Origin: Sessilibacter corallicola
GTDB lineage: Bacteria > Pseudomonadota > Gammaproteobacteria > Pseudomonadales > Cellvibrionaceae
DNA length: 64,000 nt
Direction of reading: 5' to 3'
Assembly: GCF_021290925.1 (NCBI RefSeq)
Contig: NZ_JAJSLX010000001.1
Coordinates: 868,001-932,000 of the forward strand
Position numbers and translations under genes: made by a program. The notes beneath the pieces are model-generated. The model did not search any database and was not told the DNA's origin. It saw only the letters and a list, made by a program, of their open reading frames with translations. Positions 47,341-55,599 of the stretch are shown one piece after another (position 1 is the first letter of the stretch; each line of letters begins with the position of its first letter).

Positions 47341-48732
47341 ATGAAGTTGCCAGAATTGCTCTCCCCTGCGGGGTCTTTGAAGAATATGGAATACGCTTTC
47401 GCTTACGGGGCGGATGCGGTTTATGCGGGCCAGCCACGTTACAGTTTACGTGTGCGTGAAAATGAATTTAATAAGATTGAAAATTTAGCGAAAGGTGTTG
47501 CTCGCGCTCATGAGTTGGGCAAGCAATTTTATATTGCTAGCAACATTAGCCCGCACAACAATAAGGTAAAAACCTATTTAAGAGACATGGAAGATGTTAT
47601 CGCCATGAAGCCCGATGCGTTAATTATGTCGGACCCCGGCTTAATTATGTTGGTGCGCGAGGCGTTTCCTGATATTCCGATTCATTTATCAGTACAAGCG
47701 AATGCAGTGAATTGGGCAACGGTAAAATTCTGGCACAAGCAAGGATTAACACGGGTAATTTTATCGCGAGAATTATCGCTGGATGAAATCGAAGAGATCA
47801 AACAACAGTGCCCAGAAATGGAAATCGAAGTTTTTGTCCACGGTGCATTATGTATCGCTTATTCTGGCCGTTGTTTGCTTTCTGGTTATATGACCCATCG
47901 TGATTCTAACCAAGGCGCGTGTACAAATTCTTGTCGCTGGAAATATTCCACGCACGAAGCGGTGCAGTCTGACGGCGGCGAAATTATTCCGACAACCAAT
48001 ATTGAATCATCGGCAATAGACCAACCTGTAGAGTTTTTTAATCCCGAACAAGAAAATAATGAAAGCGATGGCAGTGAAAAGATATCGCCATTGTATTTGT
48101 TACAGGAAAAGGGCCGACCTGGGGAATTAATGCCAGCCTACGAAGATGAGCACGGCACCTACATTATGAATTCCAAAGATTTGCGGGCCGTGCAGCACGT
48201 ACAACGTCTAATGGAAATTGGTGTGGATTCATTAAAAATTGAAGGGCGCACCAAAAGCTATTACTACGCAGCTAGAACCGCACAAGTGTACAAACAGGCA
48301 ATGATAGACGCGGCCGAAAATAAAGCCTTCGACTTTACATTAATGGACGAATTAGAAGGCATGGCGAACCGAGGCTTTACTGAGGGGTTTTACCGTCGCC
48401 ACGTGCCAGCGGAATACCAAAATTACGAGACTGGAAATTCTACCTCAACCAAACAGCAGTTTGTCGGTGATGCAATTGACGTAAATACCGATCAAAAGAC
48501 AATTACCATTGAGGTAAAAAACCGTTTTGAGGTGGGTGATAATTTAGAGTTACTCACTCCAAATGGAAATTTTGCCTTTCAATTGTCCAACATGACGAAT
48601 GCAAAAAATGGAAAAAGCTTAGAAGCCGCACCTGGATCGGGTTATTGCGTACAAGTTCCTTGGCAGCAAATTCCGGGAATCACCGACAATAAAGCTGCAC
48701 TCGAAAAAGGATTGTTGATCCGTAATTTATAG
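47341..48732 (+). CDS. trhP: tRNA 5-hydroxyuridine biosynthesis protein TrhP (U32 peptidase family)
   Basis: The 463-residue product matches YegQ, now TrhP, which acts with TrhO in making 5-hydroxyuridine at tRNA position 34 and uses prephenate. The signature block is VFVHGALCIAYSGRCLLSGY with conserved Cys residues, and CTNSCRW follows. LLSPAGSLKNMEYAFAYGAD is the conserved start. An insert of about 20 residues around 220-245 (Glu/Asn-rich) is longer than in E. coli. The frame is open to a TTG at 47323; the ATG at 47341 is chosen. Confidence 0.93.
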   Translation: MKLPELLSPAGSLKNMEYAFAYGADAVYAGQPRYSLRVRENEFNKIENLAKGVARAHELGKQFYIASNISPHNNKVKTYLRDMEDVIAMKPDALIMSDPGLIMLVREAFPDIPIHLSVQANAVNWATVKFWHKQGLTRVILSRELSLDEIEEIKQQCPEMEIEVFVHGALCIAYSGRCLLSGYMTHRDSNQGACTNSCRWKYSTHEAVQSDGGEIIPTTNIESSAIDQPVEFFNPEQENNESDGSEKISPLYLLQEKGRPGELMPAYEDEHGTYIMNSKDLRAVQHVQRLMEIGVDSLKIEGRTKSYYYAARTAQVYKQAMIDAAENKAFDFTLMDELEGMANRGFTEGFYRRHVPAEYQNYETGNSTSTKQQFVGDAIDVNTDQKTITIEVKNRFEVGDNLELLTPNGNFAFQLSNMTNAKNGKSLEAAPGSGYCVQVPWQQIPGITDNKAALEKGLLIRNL

Positions 48733-48768
48733 ATTCAACAATAAAGTTTCGAAGAGTCAGATGAAATA

Positions 48769-48809
48769 AGTAAAGCCTTTTTATTCAACATTAATAAAAA
48801 GGCTTTACT
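48769..48809. terminator. Hairpin after trhP
   Basis: A 17-bp perfect stem (AGTAAAGCCTTTTTATT pairing with AATAAAAAGGCTTTACT) with a 7-base loop lies about 37 bases after the trhP stop. No T-run follows on the plus strand, but the stem itself is AT-rich at the loop side. Confidence 0.7.
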
Positions 48810-48934
48810 GTGAAAACCAAACACATCAACTAGTAAACTAATTCCTTAAAAAGTACTGACTTCGTTATTATTTAACCAACGCCCGCCCAGTCATACAATT
48901 TCTTCTTTAACAACAATCAACGGAAGAAACCATT

Positions 48935-49375
48935 ATGATCGAAATTGATGACGTATCCTCGCTCCCCTCATTTGCTATCAAAAGCTCAGAAACAATTCCT
49001 ACTTTTCAATTGGATTATAACGACAAAAACGAAGGTGTATTAATTGCTAACGACGTACCCTACAGTGGTGTAGAGATTTACAACGCAATTGCTAAAGAAG
49101 CAAAAACCTTTGCTTTTTGCATTAACGCACCCGACGACGAACCCTTTGAATCATTACCTACCACACAACCATTGACCGGAGTTGAGTTAGAAGCTGAGGT
49201 TCAGTTTATGTGGTTCCCTAACACTACCAGTCGCAATGCAATTAAAGCAGTGGTTACCGCTAATGTTGATAAAAGTGGTACTGGTTTTGAAGCTTGTGGC
49301 TGCGAATATATTTTGTATCCGGCAGGTAAGGCGATAGATCCGAAAATTGAAATAGGAGGCATTCCACCTAAATAA
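48935..49375 (+). CDS. Hypothetical acidic protein with DPxIxIGG C-terminal tail (A)
   Basis: The 146-residue product is unrecognised, has no signal peptide and no membrane segment, and is acidic and beta-rich by eye. It ends AIDPKIEIGGIPPK; the next gene's product ends with the related VLDPSIKIGGVTPR. The rest of the two proteins is only weakly alike. GGAAGA lies upstream of the ATG. The neighbouring genes in the opposite direction encode a membrane Ser/Thr kinase and an FHA protein, so a link to that signalling pair is a guess from position. Confidence 0.75.
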   Translation: MIEIDDVSSLPSFAIKSSETIPTFQLDYNDKNEGVLIANDVPYSGVEIYNAIAKEAKTFAFCINAPDDEPFESLPTTQPLTGVELEAEVQFMWFPNTTSRNAIKAVVTANVDKSGTGFEACGCEYILYPAGKAIDPKIEIGGIPPK

Positions 49376-49490
49376 TAATTCGATCAACTAATATTCCTTG
49401 TAATAAAGTGTAATAGTTAATAAATTACGGTCTGGTACTGTTAGTTACAGCACCAGCTACTCTATAACACAATAAGGAAATTAGATATCA

Positions 49491-49928
49491 ATGGGAATTA
49501 TAATTCATCCGAATAACGCAGAAACTCCAATTATTGTTAATTTAGTTCCGGTAGAACAAGAGGACAATTACATTAAATGCGATTGGGAATGTGACGGCAA
49601 AGAAGCGGATACCTTAATATTCACACCCAATAGCGAAAGTGATAAAACCTTTCATATTATTTTTCACTTTCAGGGTAATCCGGTAACACATTGCTGTTTA
49701 AAATCTCGATTAAAGAACGGCGCAACGATGGAGCCAACTCCTGTTGTTATTTGGAATGTTAGAAAACCTCATTGGCCACCTAAGAACACAGATAACTTTA
49801 CAGAAATTGCTGGTGGTTGTTTGATTATTGGATCTGGAACCACTGACGATACTGATAACTTAGCGTTTGGCTATGATGGAAAAGTTTTGGATCCTTCAAT
49901 TAAAATTGGTGGTGTTACTCCAAGATAG
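49491..49928 (+). CDS. Hypothetical protein with DPxIxIGG C-terminal tail (B)
   Basis: The 145-residue product is a second member of the same small family, with tail VLDPSIKIGGVTPR. It has several Cys (DWECDGK, THCCLKS, GGCLIIG) and no signal peptide. AAGGAAA precedes the ATG by about ten bases. A hairpin in the 115-base spacer (CTGGTACTGT / ACAGCACCAG, one mismatch, 49432-49456) may modulate its expression relative to gene A. It is convergent with the kinase gene, with 35 bases between the stops. Confidence 0.75.
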   Translation: MGIIIHPNNAETPIIVNLVPVEQEDNYIKCDWECDGKEADTLIFTPNSESDKTFHIIFHFQGNPVTHCCLKSRLKNGATMEPTPVVIWNVRKPHWPPKNTDNFTEIAGGCLIIGSGTTDDTDNLAFGYDGKVLDPSIKIGGVTPR

Positions 49929-49963
49929 AACTTGGCTTCTGGTTCTGAAATTGCTTAAAAATA

Positions 49964-52507
49964 TTAGTTTTGGCTAACAGAACCAGAATTCACTTCACAT
50001 ATATTGGAAAGCCATGGCAACAAAAGCCAAACAGCTCCAAGCCCATTATCAATGGCTAAATTGGATCTATTGCAGGCTGAGAATGCATCTCCAACAACTG
50101 AGTATATAATCGCCGAGGAGTACAATACTTCAGCGTTATCAGGGTAAAGAATTTCTAATTGTCGAATCAAATTAACCGCTTCTGAGTATTCTCCTAAATG
50201 CACATAAGCCAAAGCCCGTATTTTAGAGTTGAATATATCTATATCCTGCCCCTCAGTAAGACTAATAATTTTAAGAAAACCCTCATTGGCTAGATCTAAT
50301 TTATTTTGGAGTAACCTAGCTTCTGAAACATTCAAAATTGCATTAATTTCATTTGAGTTAACTTGAAGTGCCTTATCAAATTGATTCTCAGCCTCAGAGT
50401 ATTGATGTTTAAGCATATAAACTAGCCCAAGATTATTTCGAACTTCAACATCATCCCTGTATTTCAAAATATCAAGATATATACTTTCTGAAATTATCAA
50501 TTCTCCTTGACTTAATTTGCTAGCAGCTAATAACTTTTTACCCAAGAAATGATCGGGATCAAGTGATAATAGTTTCTCTAAACTTTTGTCTAACTGCTTG
50601 TATTTTGATTCCCACCATAAATTAAGTGAAAAATTATAATAGTTATCAACATTCGGTCTAACCTTTATAAGTTGCAGGTAATAATCTCTGGCTAAACTGT
50701 AGTTTGCTGTATATGTGTAATAAATCGCGTACGCCTGGAGCTCTTCCTCCAGCCCTAAATTTGACTTACTCTCGATAATTTCTAAAGCAAGATCATATTT
50801 TTTAGTGTTTAACAGATAATGTAGCCGATGAAAAAAAGCCTGAGATGAGCTTGGGAAGTTACTATCTTCCAGATCAATAACACCTTTAACTGATCTTAGA
50901 TAATTTTGATCCCCTGAATTGTAATATTCGTGCAGCAATGTTTTTATCCATAACTTATAAAGTCCGGGAAACCTAGGATTAGCTTGATGGAAAGTATCAA
51001 TCTTTGCGATTAACTCCGACGAGCTTATGGAGCCGTCAATCTGCCCCCTATACAGAGCAAGATATTGATAGAAATCCTCATTACTGATGCTTTTCAAATT
51101 TTGAAAATACACATTAGAATTCGAATAGAAATTCGATAAAAAGTTCTCAATCAAAGTCAACATTGTATTTATGTCGTCATAAATAAACTTATTATTTACT
51201 TCTTCAATTACAGATAACGATTTCTTTTCAACGATTCTTGTGGATAAATTACATACAACGTCTCTGCAGCTCAATTTTGGCACCACCACCTCATCCGCTG
51301 CAGTCTGCTTAAAAAAATCTTCGATTGAAATTCCAGGTTTCTCCGCAACACTAGTTTCCAATACAGAAACATTGGGATGGGCCAGTAAATATTCACGAAT
51401 CCAAACGGATGCACTCAAATAAAGATCTTTTTCAATATCCGACACGCCTTCAGAATCCCATAATGCGGGCTCGTAAATTGCCACGTATTTTTTTTCTATG
51501 GGACGACTGTCGTAAATCCAATAGCCCGCCACACAACACACGACGACAACCAACATCGCTAAGGTACCCTTTAACCACGCTGGGAATCTGGTTGGCGCTT
51601 TATAAAGCTCGCTTGTGGGTAGCGTTTCGGTTAAATCTACGTCGTTAAGCCCACTTGGATTTTTTTCATGGGCAACTAAACGACCAACAACATCAGCGGC
51701 ATTTGGGGGCCGTTTGGACTTGTCTTTTTGTAGCAAACTTACTACAAGCGTACATATTTCGGCCGGAATATTCGGATTAAAATCTTTTGGATTAATTGGC
51801 TCGTTGTGCAGGATATTTTTTATGATTTCGTTTTTGTTAATGACCGAACCAGTCACAAACGGATGTTTTCCGCAAAGCAAGGTATAACAAACACAACCCA
51901 ACGAAAAGAGATCGCTTTTTGTATCAACGCTTGCGCCGTTTATTTCTTCGGGAGCTAACGTTAATAAGGACGAAAATTTTTCCGATTTATTCTGAGAATG
52001 CTCTTTAAACGAACGGGTATGAGTGCCAGAAATAACTTCGGATATACCAAAATCGCTGAGTTTGGCAATATTGGAGTTGGAAACTAAAATGTTTTCAGGC
52101 TTGATGTCTCGGTGCAGAATATTGTGGTCATGCGCGTACTCTAAGGCCTGGGCAATTTGACGCAACCAAATAATTTTCTGCTCAAGGCTTGCGTATTGCT
52201 CAACAATGGCACGTTTTAAATCGATGCCATCGACGTATTCCATCACCAAAGCAATGGAGTCATGCTCTTCAACAATATCGTACAGGTGTACAATATTGGC
52301 ATGATTTAAATTGGCAAGAATTTTGGCTTCATTAATGATTTGATCTTTTGAGATCGAATGAATTTTTGCAGCGTGTATAACTTTTAAGGCTACTTGGCGA
52401 TTCAGGCGTTTGTCTTCGGCAAGATAAACCACACCCATACCACCGCGACCAAGCTCTCGTAATACCTGATAATTTTCAAAGCTCGGTAATTCTTCGTTAT
52501 TGTCCAT
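49964..52507 (-). CDS. Membrane Ser/Thr protein kinase with extracytoplasmic TPR-like repeats
   Basis: The 847-residue product has a complete Hanks-type kinase domain (about 12-280): glycine loop GRGGMGVVY (20-28), Lys42, HRDIKPEN (132-139), DFGIS (152-156) and an APEE segment (185-188). One transmembrane helix lies at about 313-332. The following 510 residues would be outside the cytoplasm, with helical TPR-like units (NNLGLVYMLKHQYSEAENQF, ALAYVHLGEYSEAVNLIRQL) from about 590 on. It shares its operon with an upstream FHA gene (18 bases apart). Typical kinases of this layout phosphorylate FHA partners in cis-encoded pathways; the target here is unknown. Confidence 0.9.
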   Translation of the reverse strand: MDNNEELPSFENYQVLRELGRGGMGVVYLAEDKRLNRQVALKVIHAAKIHSISKDQIINEAKILANLNHANIVHLYDIVEEHDSIALVMEYVDGIDLKRAIVEQYASLEQKIIWLRQIAQALEYAHDHNILHRDIKPENILVSNSNIAKLSDFGISEVISGTHTRSFKEHSQNKSEKFSSLLTLAPEEINGASVDTKSDLFSLGCVCYTLLCGKHPFVTGSVINKNEIIKNILHNEPINPKDFNPNIPAEICTLVVSLLQKDKSKRPPNAADVVGRLVAHEKNPSGLNDVDLTETLPTSELYKAPTRFPAWLKGTLAMLVVVVCCVAGYWIYDSRPIEKKYVAIYEPALWDSEGVSDIEKDLYLSASVWIREYLLAHPNVSVLETSVAEKPGISIEDFFKQTAADEVVVPKLSCRDVVCNLSTRIVEKKSLSVIEEVNNKFIYDDINTMLTLIENFLSNFYSNSNVYFQNLKSISNEDFYQYLALYRGQIDGSISSSELIAKIDTFHQANPRFPGLYKLWIKTLLHEYYNSGDQNYLRSVKGVIDLEDSNFPSSSQAFFHRLHYLLNTKKYDLALEIIESKSNLGLEEELQAYAIYYTYTANYSLARDYYLQLIKVRPNVDNYYNFSLNLWWESKYKQLDKSLEKLLSLDPDHFLGKKLLAASKLSQGELIISESIYLDILKYRDDVEVRNNLGLVYMLKHQYSEAENQFDKALQVNSNEINAILNVSEARLLQNKLDLANEGFLKIISLTEGQDIDIFNSKIRALAYVHLGEYSEAVNLIRQLEILYPDNAEVLYSSAIIYSVVGDAFSACNRSNLAIDNGLGAVWLLLPWLSNICEVNSGSVSQN

Positions 52508-52525
52508 TAAAATACTGGCTGCAAA

Positions 52526-53485
52526 TTATGCGCTCTCTAATGAATGATCAAGCGGTTTGTTGATAATGATGTTTTCTGAACCCAGCCGAATTTGGCCTCG
52601 TCTTCTCTCGAACAATGTTTCAGCTGGAACTTTGTTACCGGTGGCTTCTGATAACTGCTTTCGAGCCCGGTAGGTGTAGATATTGATGTGGTTTTCATCG
52701 AGACCAAGTTCGCGAGAAATCAGCTCTTTAGTGCACCAGCCCTGCTCGCTTGTAGAAACACCTTGGGTTTTGTGCTGATCGCGAAGGCGAGCCAAATACA
52801 AAATAAGTTCGTGATGGCTGCGCTCGCCCAAGTTAAAACTCCCAAAATCGGAATTCACACCGATTTGAATGGTTTCTTCGTCTTGGCTAACACTGAAGAC
52901 AAACTCAACGGAACGCTTAAAGTCCATTGAGGAAATCTCAATGGTTGGGTAAATCGTTTCGGTTAAAAATACTTTCCAGAGACGGTTGTTAACAAAAAAT
53001 GTGCTGTTATGGCTTAGGTCTATAAAGTTACCGTTCTCGCCATTTTCATTGTACTCCAAACGCCAGAGATGCTCTGAAGGCTCAAAATACACAGCAGCCG
53101 TGGGATTTTCATCATCGGGAAGCAATGTATAACTTTGTAAATTAATCGGTGGCTGGTTTTCATTAACGCAAAAAAGCTTATTTAACGGCTCACTGTCGTC
53201 TATCAATTGCCATTGCTGCTTGGATTGAGGAGAGAAGCTCCAGTTGTCACCAATTTTGATTTTGGTCGGCTTGGCAGTGGACAGTTTTTTTCCGTTTAGC
53301 CAAGTGCCATTTTTACTTAGATCTTTAAGAAACCAATTGTTGTTTTTATATTCTATTAACGCATGAATTTTGGAAATTTCGGGTTCTTGGATCAAACTGT
53401 CGACCAAATCCGACCGCCGCCCAAACGTATGGCACGCCCTAAGCTCTACCTCTTCGTGAGAGTCTAGATGTTTGATACGCGCCAT
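52526..53485 (-). CDS. FHA-domain protein with a probable DNA-binding C-terminus
   Basis: The 319-residue product has an N-terminal FHA domain (about 15-95: FGRRSDL, EISKIHALIEYKNNNWFLKD, LSKNGTWLNGKKL), which binds phosphothreonine. The C-terminal part (about 215-285) resembles a winged helix: LILYLARLRDQHK, then WCTKELISRELGLDENHINI and YTYRARKQLSEATGNK. The combination suggests a phosphorylation-responsive regulator. The ATG at 53485 is preceded by GGTGGGA. It lies directly upstream of the kinase gene, and the pair is probably one transcript. Confidence 0.85.
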   Translation of the reverse strand: MARIKHLDSHEEVELRACHTFGRRSDLVDSLIQEPEISKIHALIEYKNNNWFLKDLSKNGTWLNGKKLSTAKPTKIKIGDNWSFSPQSKQQWQLIDDSEPLNKLFCVNENQPPINLQSYTLLPDDENPTAAVYFEPSEHLWRLEYNENGENGNFIDLSHNSTFFVNNRLWKVFLTETIYPTIEISSMDFKRSVEFVFSVSQDEETIQIGVNSDFGSFNLGERSHHELILYLARLRDQHKTQGVSTSEQGWCTKELISRELGLDENHINIYTYRARKQLSEATGNKVPAETLFERRRGQIRLGSENIIINKPLDHSLESA

Positions 53486-53850
53486 GTGTTATCCCACCGT
53501 TTATTCCAATGTTAGGTTTTTATGCGTTTGTTAACTATAAAACCCTTTTGCATAAGCTGCTCGTAAAGGCTAGTTAAAGCAGCACTAAGTAGTCGAAATA
53601 TTAACATTAGTACTTTTATATTCAAATCTCCCTTAGGAGGAAATAGGCGCCACCTTAAGCACTCATGATGTCACACAAAACAACCACCAAGAAAATAAAT
53701 ACGACAAAAAGATGTTTTTGACGACAGAAAGATATTTACAGCGAAGTTTTAAAATTATTCAGTTGTGAATTAAATGGTTTGACGCGCTACCACTCATACA
53801 ATAACAACGCGAGGGAATGATTAGTCGCAAAGGCAAAGGATAGGAGCACG
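53486..53850. other. Upstream region of the FHA/kinase operon
   Basis: These 365 bases have no supportable gene. The minus strand has TATA-rich bases near 53530-53545 that may contribute a promoter, without a convincing -35. Confidence 0.4.
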
Positions 53851-53854
53851 CTAG

Positions 53855-54115
53855 GGCCTGTTCACACTAATTTAACCGCACCTGTCGCCCCTAAAACGCG
53901 TCAGTCTAGGCGTGAGGAGTGCAGTTTAGCGCGCTAAATAAGCGACGAACAACAACGAATGGCGTGTTTTAGGGGCGACCCTAAGGGCTCGGTGTATTTT
54001 TCCCGTATTTCGTGTTGCAGCTCGTTCATTTGGAACCACCAAATCACACTCACTGCGCCTAAAATACGAAAAAAATACGCTCCAGCAGGTGTGATTAAAT
54101 GAGTGTGAACAGGCC
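53855..54115. mobile_element. MITE family B, IS5-like ends, CTAG-flanked
   Basis: The 261-bp element starts GGCCTGTTCACACT and ends with the inverse, and the terminal inverted repeat runs about 30 bases with three mismatches. CTAG flanks both sides (53851-53854, 54116-54119), which fits a 4-bp target duplication such as IS5-family elements make. Internal inverted repeats (GTCGCCCCTAAAACGC with GCGTGTTTTAGGGGCGAC, and CGTATTT arms) would fold strongly. No transposase is encoded. Confidence 0.85.
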
Positions 54116-54385
54116 CTAGGATAAAGCGATAAGAAAGACCAGTAACACTGGCGTGATCGCGGTGATCAACAAGCATTTGGTCATTAAATTAATGATGGAG
54201 TCGCCTTCTGCGTGAGTGCGAACGGAAACAAAGTTTGCAATCGCTGTGGTCGGAACGGCAAATATCGCCAGCACAAAGGCACCAAGCCCTAACCACGAGC
54301 CATTGCCGGTGTTAACTGTGATAACTATCCAGGTTACCACTATCTGAGCTAAAGCAGGGAGCAATACTCCCCATACATACTTCAT
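54116..54385 (-). CDS. Small hypothetical membrane protein
   Basis: An 89-residue product begins MKYVWGVLLPALAQIVVTWI and has three hydrophobic segments (about 5-25, 33-50, 70-88). The ATG at 54385 is a guess; no clear Shine-Dalgarno precedes it, and the frame is open to a TTG at 54481. The stop codon TAG lies in the CTAG target duplication of MITE family B, which sits just past it, so the gene was not interrupted. The family is not recognised. Confidence 0.5.
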   Translation of the reverse strand: MKYVWGVLLPALAQIVVTWIVITVNTGNGSWLGLGAFVLAIFAVPTTAIANFVSVRTHAEGDSIINLMTKCLLITAITPVLLVFLIALS

Positions 54386-54585
54386 ATTGATGCGCCAATA
54401 AAGTGTTAGACATTGGCCGGCAACAGTCGCAATGGCTGACCACTCTTGCGAGTGACCAGAGCCAGTTAACACCGTGCTCAACCATTGTGGTCACACAAAA
54501 GAATAGCACTTTTAAACGCGATTTATGTTGAAAAAATCCAGAGAAATATTTCTGCGTTTGAAAATTAAAAGTTTCGAATGGAATT

Positions 54586-54604
54586 TAAGGAATCTCTGAC
54601 TAAC
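54586..54604. repeat. Solitary terminal-repeat-like sequence of MITE family A
   Basis: AAGGAATCTCTGACTAAC resembles the MITE A end AGGAGCCTCTGACTAAC, with differences at the GC/AT pair and near the tip. It contains the stop codon of the split secreted-protein gene, so it may be a relic of an older insertion that shortened the gene, or a chance match. Confidence 0.4.
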
Positions 54605-55175
54605 GGATCCATAAAATCTTTTGACAACCGTTTGCGGTACAACCGGTAATATCAAATGAGATAGGCTCTTTAGCGGCTTTTTTCGCTAATAAGATGGAAT
54701 ACAATTCTTGTTCGTAGGGACTGTTGTTTTCAATTTTATAAAAATTACTTTGGCTACAGTTATCGGGATTTTCCATGGGTTCAACGGTTTTAAAATGAAT
54801 ACCAGTCTCGTGATTCACTATAGGAGCCTCTGACTAACCTCAAAATTACTCAGCGTGATTTCAAGCGCGCAGTTGCAAGGCGCCGTTTGAAATTAATGGC
54901 CGTAGTCCTTAATAAAAACGGCAACGCTGCAAATGTGTGCTTGATATCGCGCCCTACGGGGCCAACCAGTTTTTTCCTGCTCTGCGTTGTGCTTTTTCGA
55001 TTTAACCCGTTAGACCTTCAAAAGCATGCCTTGATCAGAAAAAAACTGGTTGGCCTGAGTGATCTTGAGGTTAATCAGAAGCTCCTATAATACAATCGAC
55101 GGTTCTATCGTAAAACGCCACAGCATGGCTAAGACCGCTGACGAGCAACAAGGTAAAAAATACAGATATTTTCAT
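54600..55175 (-). pseudogene. Small secreted Cys-rich protein gene interrupted by a MITE
   Basis: The 5' part (55175-55086) encodes a signal peptide MKISVFFTLLLVSGLSHA and continues AFYDRTVDCII. After the MITE and one of its two TATA copies, the frame resumes at 54818 (VNHETGIHFKTVEP) and runs to the stop at 54600. Excision of 263 bp plus one TATA gives an uninterrupted 102-codon frame. The mature part has several Cys (DCI, DNCSQ, TGCTANGCQ) that may form disulfides. The ATG is preceded by AGGA. The family is unknown, and the gene is inactive as it stands. Confidence 0.8.
54823..55085. mobile_element. MITE family A, copy 2 (TATA-flanked)
   Basis: The 263-bp element has the same ends as copy 1 (34342-34620) in inverse orientation and is flanked by TATA (54819-54822, 55086-55089). 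It is about 16 bases shorter because of a deletion in one internal block. Internal inverted repeats (GGCCAACCAG with CTGGTTGGCC) are near-perfect here. Restoring one TATA restores the host reading frame, which supports a 4-bp rather than a 2-bp duplication. Confidence 0.88.
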
Positions 55176-55509
55176 GCAAAATATTTCCTAGGAACAATGA
55201 ATAAAGAAAAGTTAATCAAGAAAAATTAAAGCTGCGCTGTGGCAACCAATAATGTCATGAAAATTAATGCACTTGATTAAGCAGTGTCAACGGTTGTTAG
55301 GAATAATCGAAAGGAATTACATCTTTAATATCAACCGTAACATACTTTATTACTAGCTAATCAGTCATCCACAGACCAAAGACTTTGAAGGTTACTAGTA
55401 ATAAGTACGTTATTTTAAGAAAAGTATAATCATGAAAGTCTTCTAACTGAGGGAAATCAGACAAGATGGGAAATCCAGTAGCTAAACACTTAATACTAAT
55501 AAAGAATCT
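55176..55509. other. Intergenic region
   Basis: AT-rich sequence upstream of the interrupted gene. No gene or structured element was found. Confidence 0.4.
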
Positions 55510-55544
55510 AGGGCCAATCATCGGCAATGTCCGATATTGGCTCT
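55510..55544 (-). terminator. Hairpin after the DUF4382 gene
   Basis: AGAGCCAATATCGG pairs with CCGATGATTGGCCCT (a few mismatches or wobbles) about 55 bases past the stop, followed by a T-containing stretch. Confidence 0.6.
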
Positions 55545-55599
55545 GAATTTATAAAAATTAAAAATAAGTCTTATTTTTCCATAATCAGTAAATAAATGT

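Noticed and set aside
53934-54176. 80-codon open frame across MITE family B
   Set aside because: It runs through the element's hairpins and into the neighbouring gene; no coding signature or transposase similarity.
54395-54480. Possible integron attC-like site (GTTAGAC with a nearby GTTAAC)
   Set aside because: The second core does not fit the RYYYAAC pattern, and no integrase or cassette structure is present.
54312-54509. Alternative 65-codon frame overlapping the small membrane protein gene
   Set aside because: The overlapping frame with three regular membrane segments is more protein-like; both cannot be used together.
54887-55090. 67-codon open frame inside MITE A copy 2
   Set aside because: It is not preserved in copy 1 and lacks any start signal, so it is not a transposase remnant.
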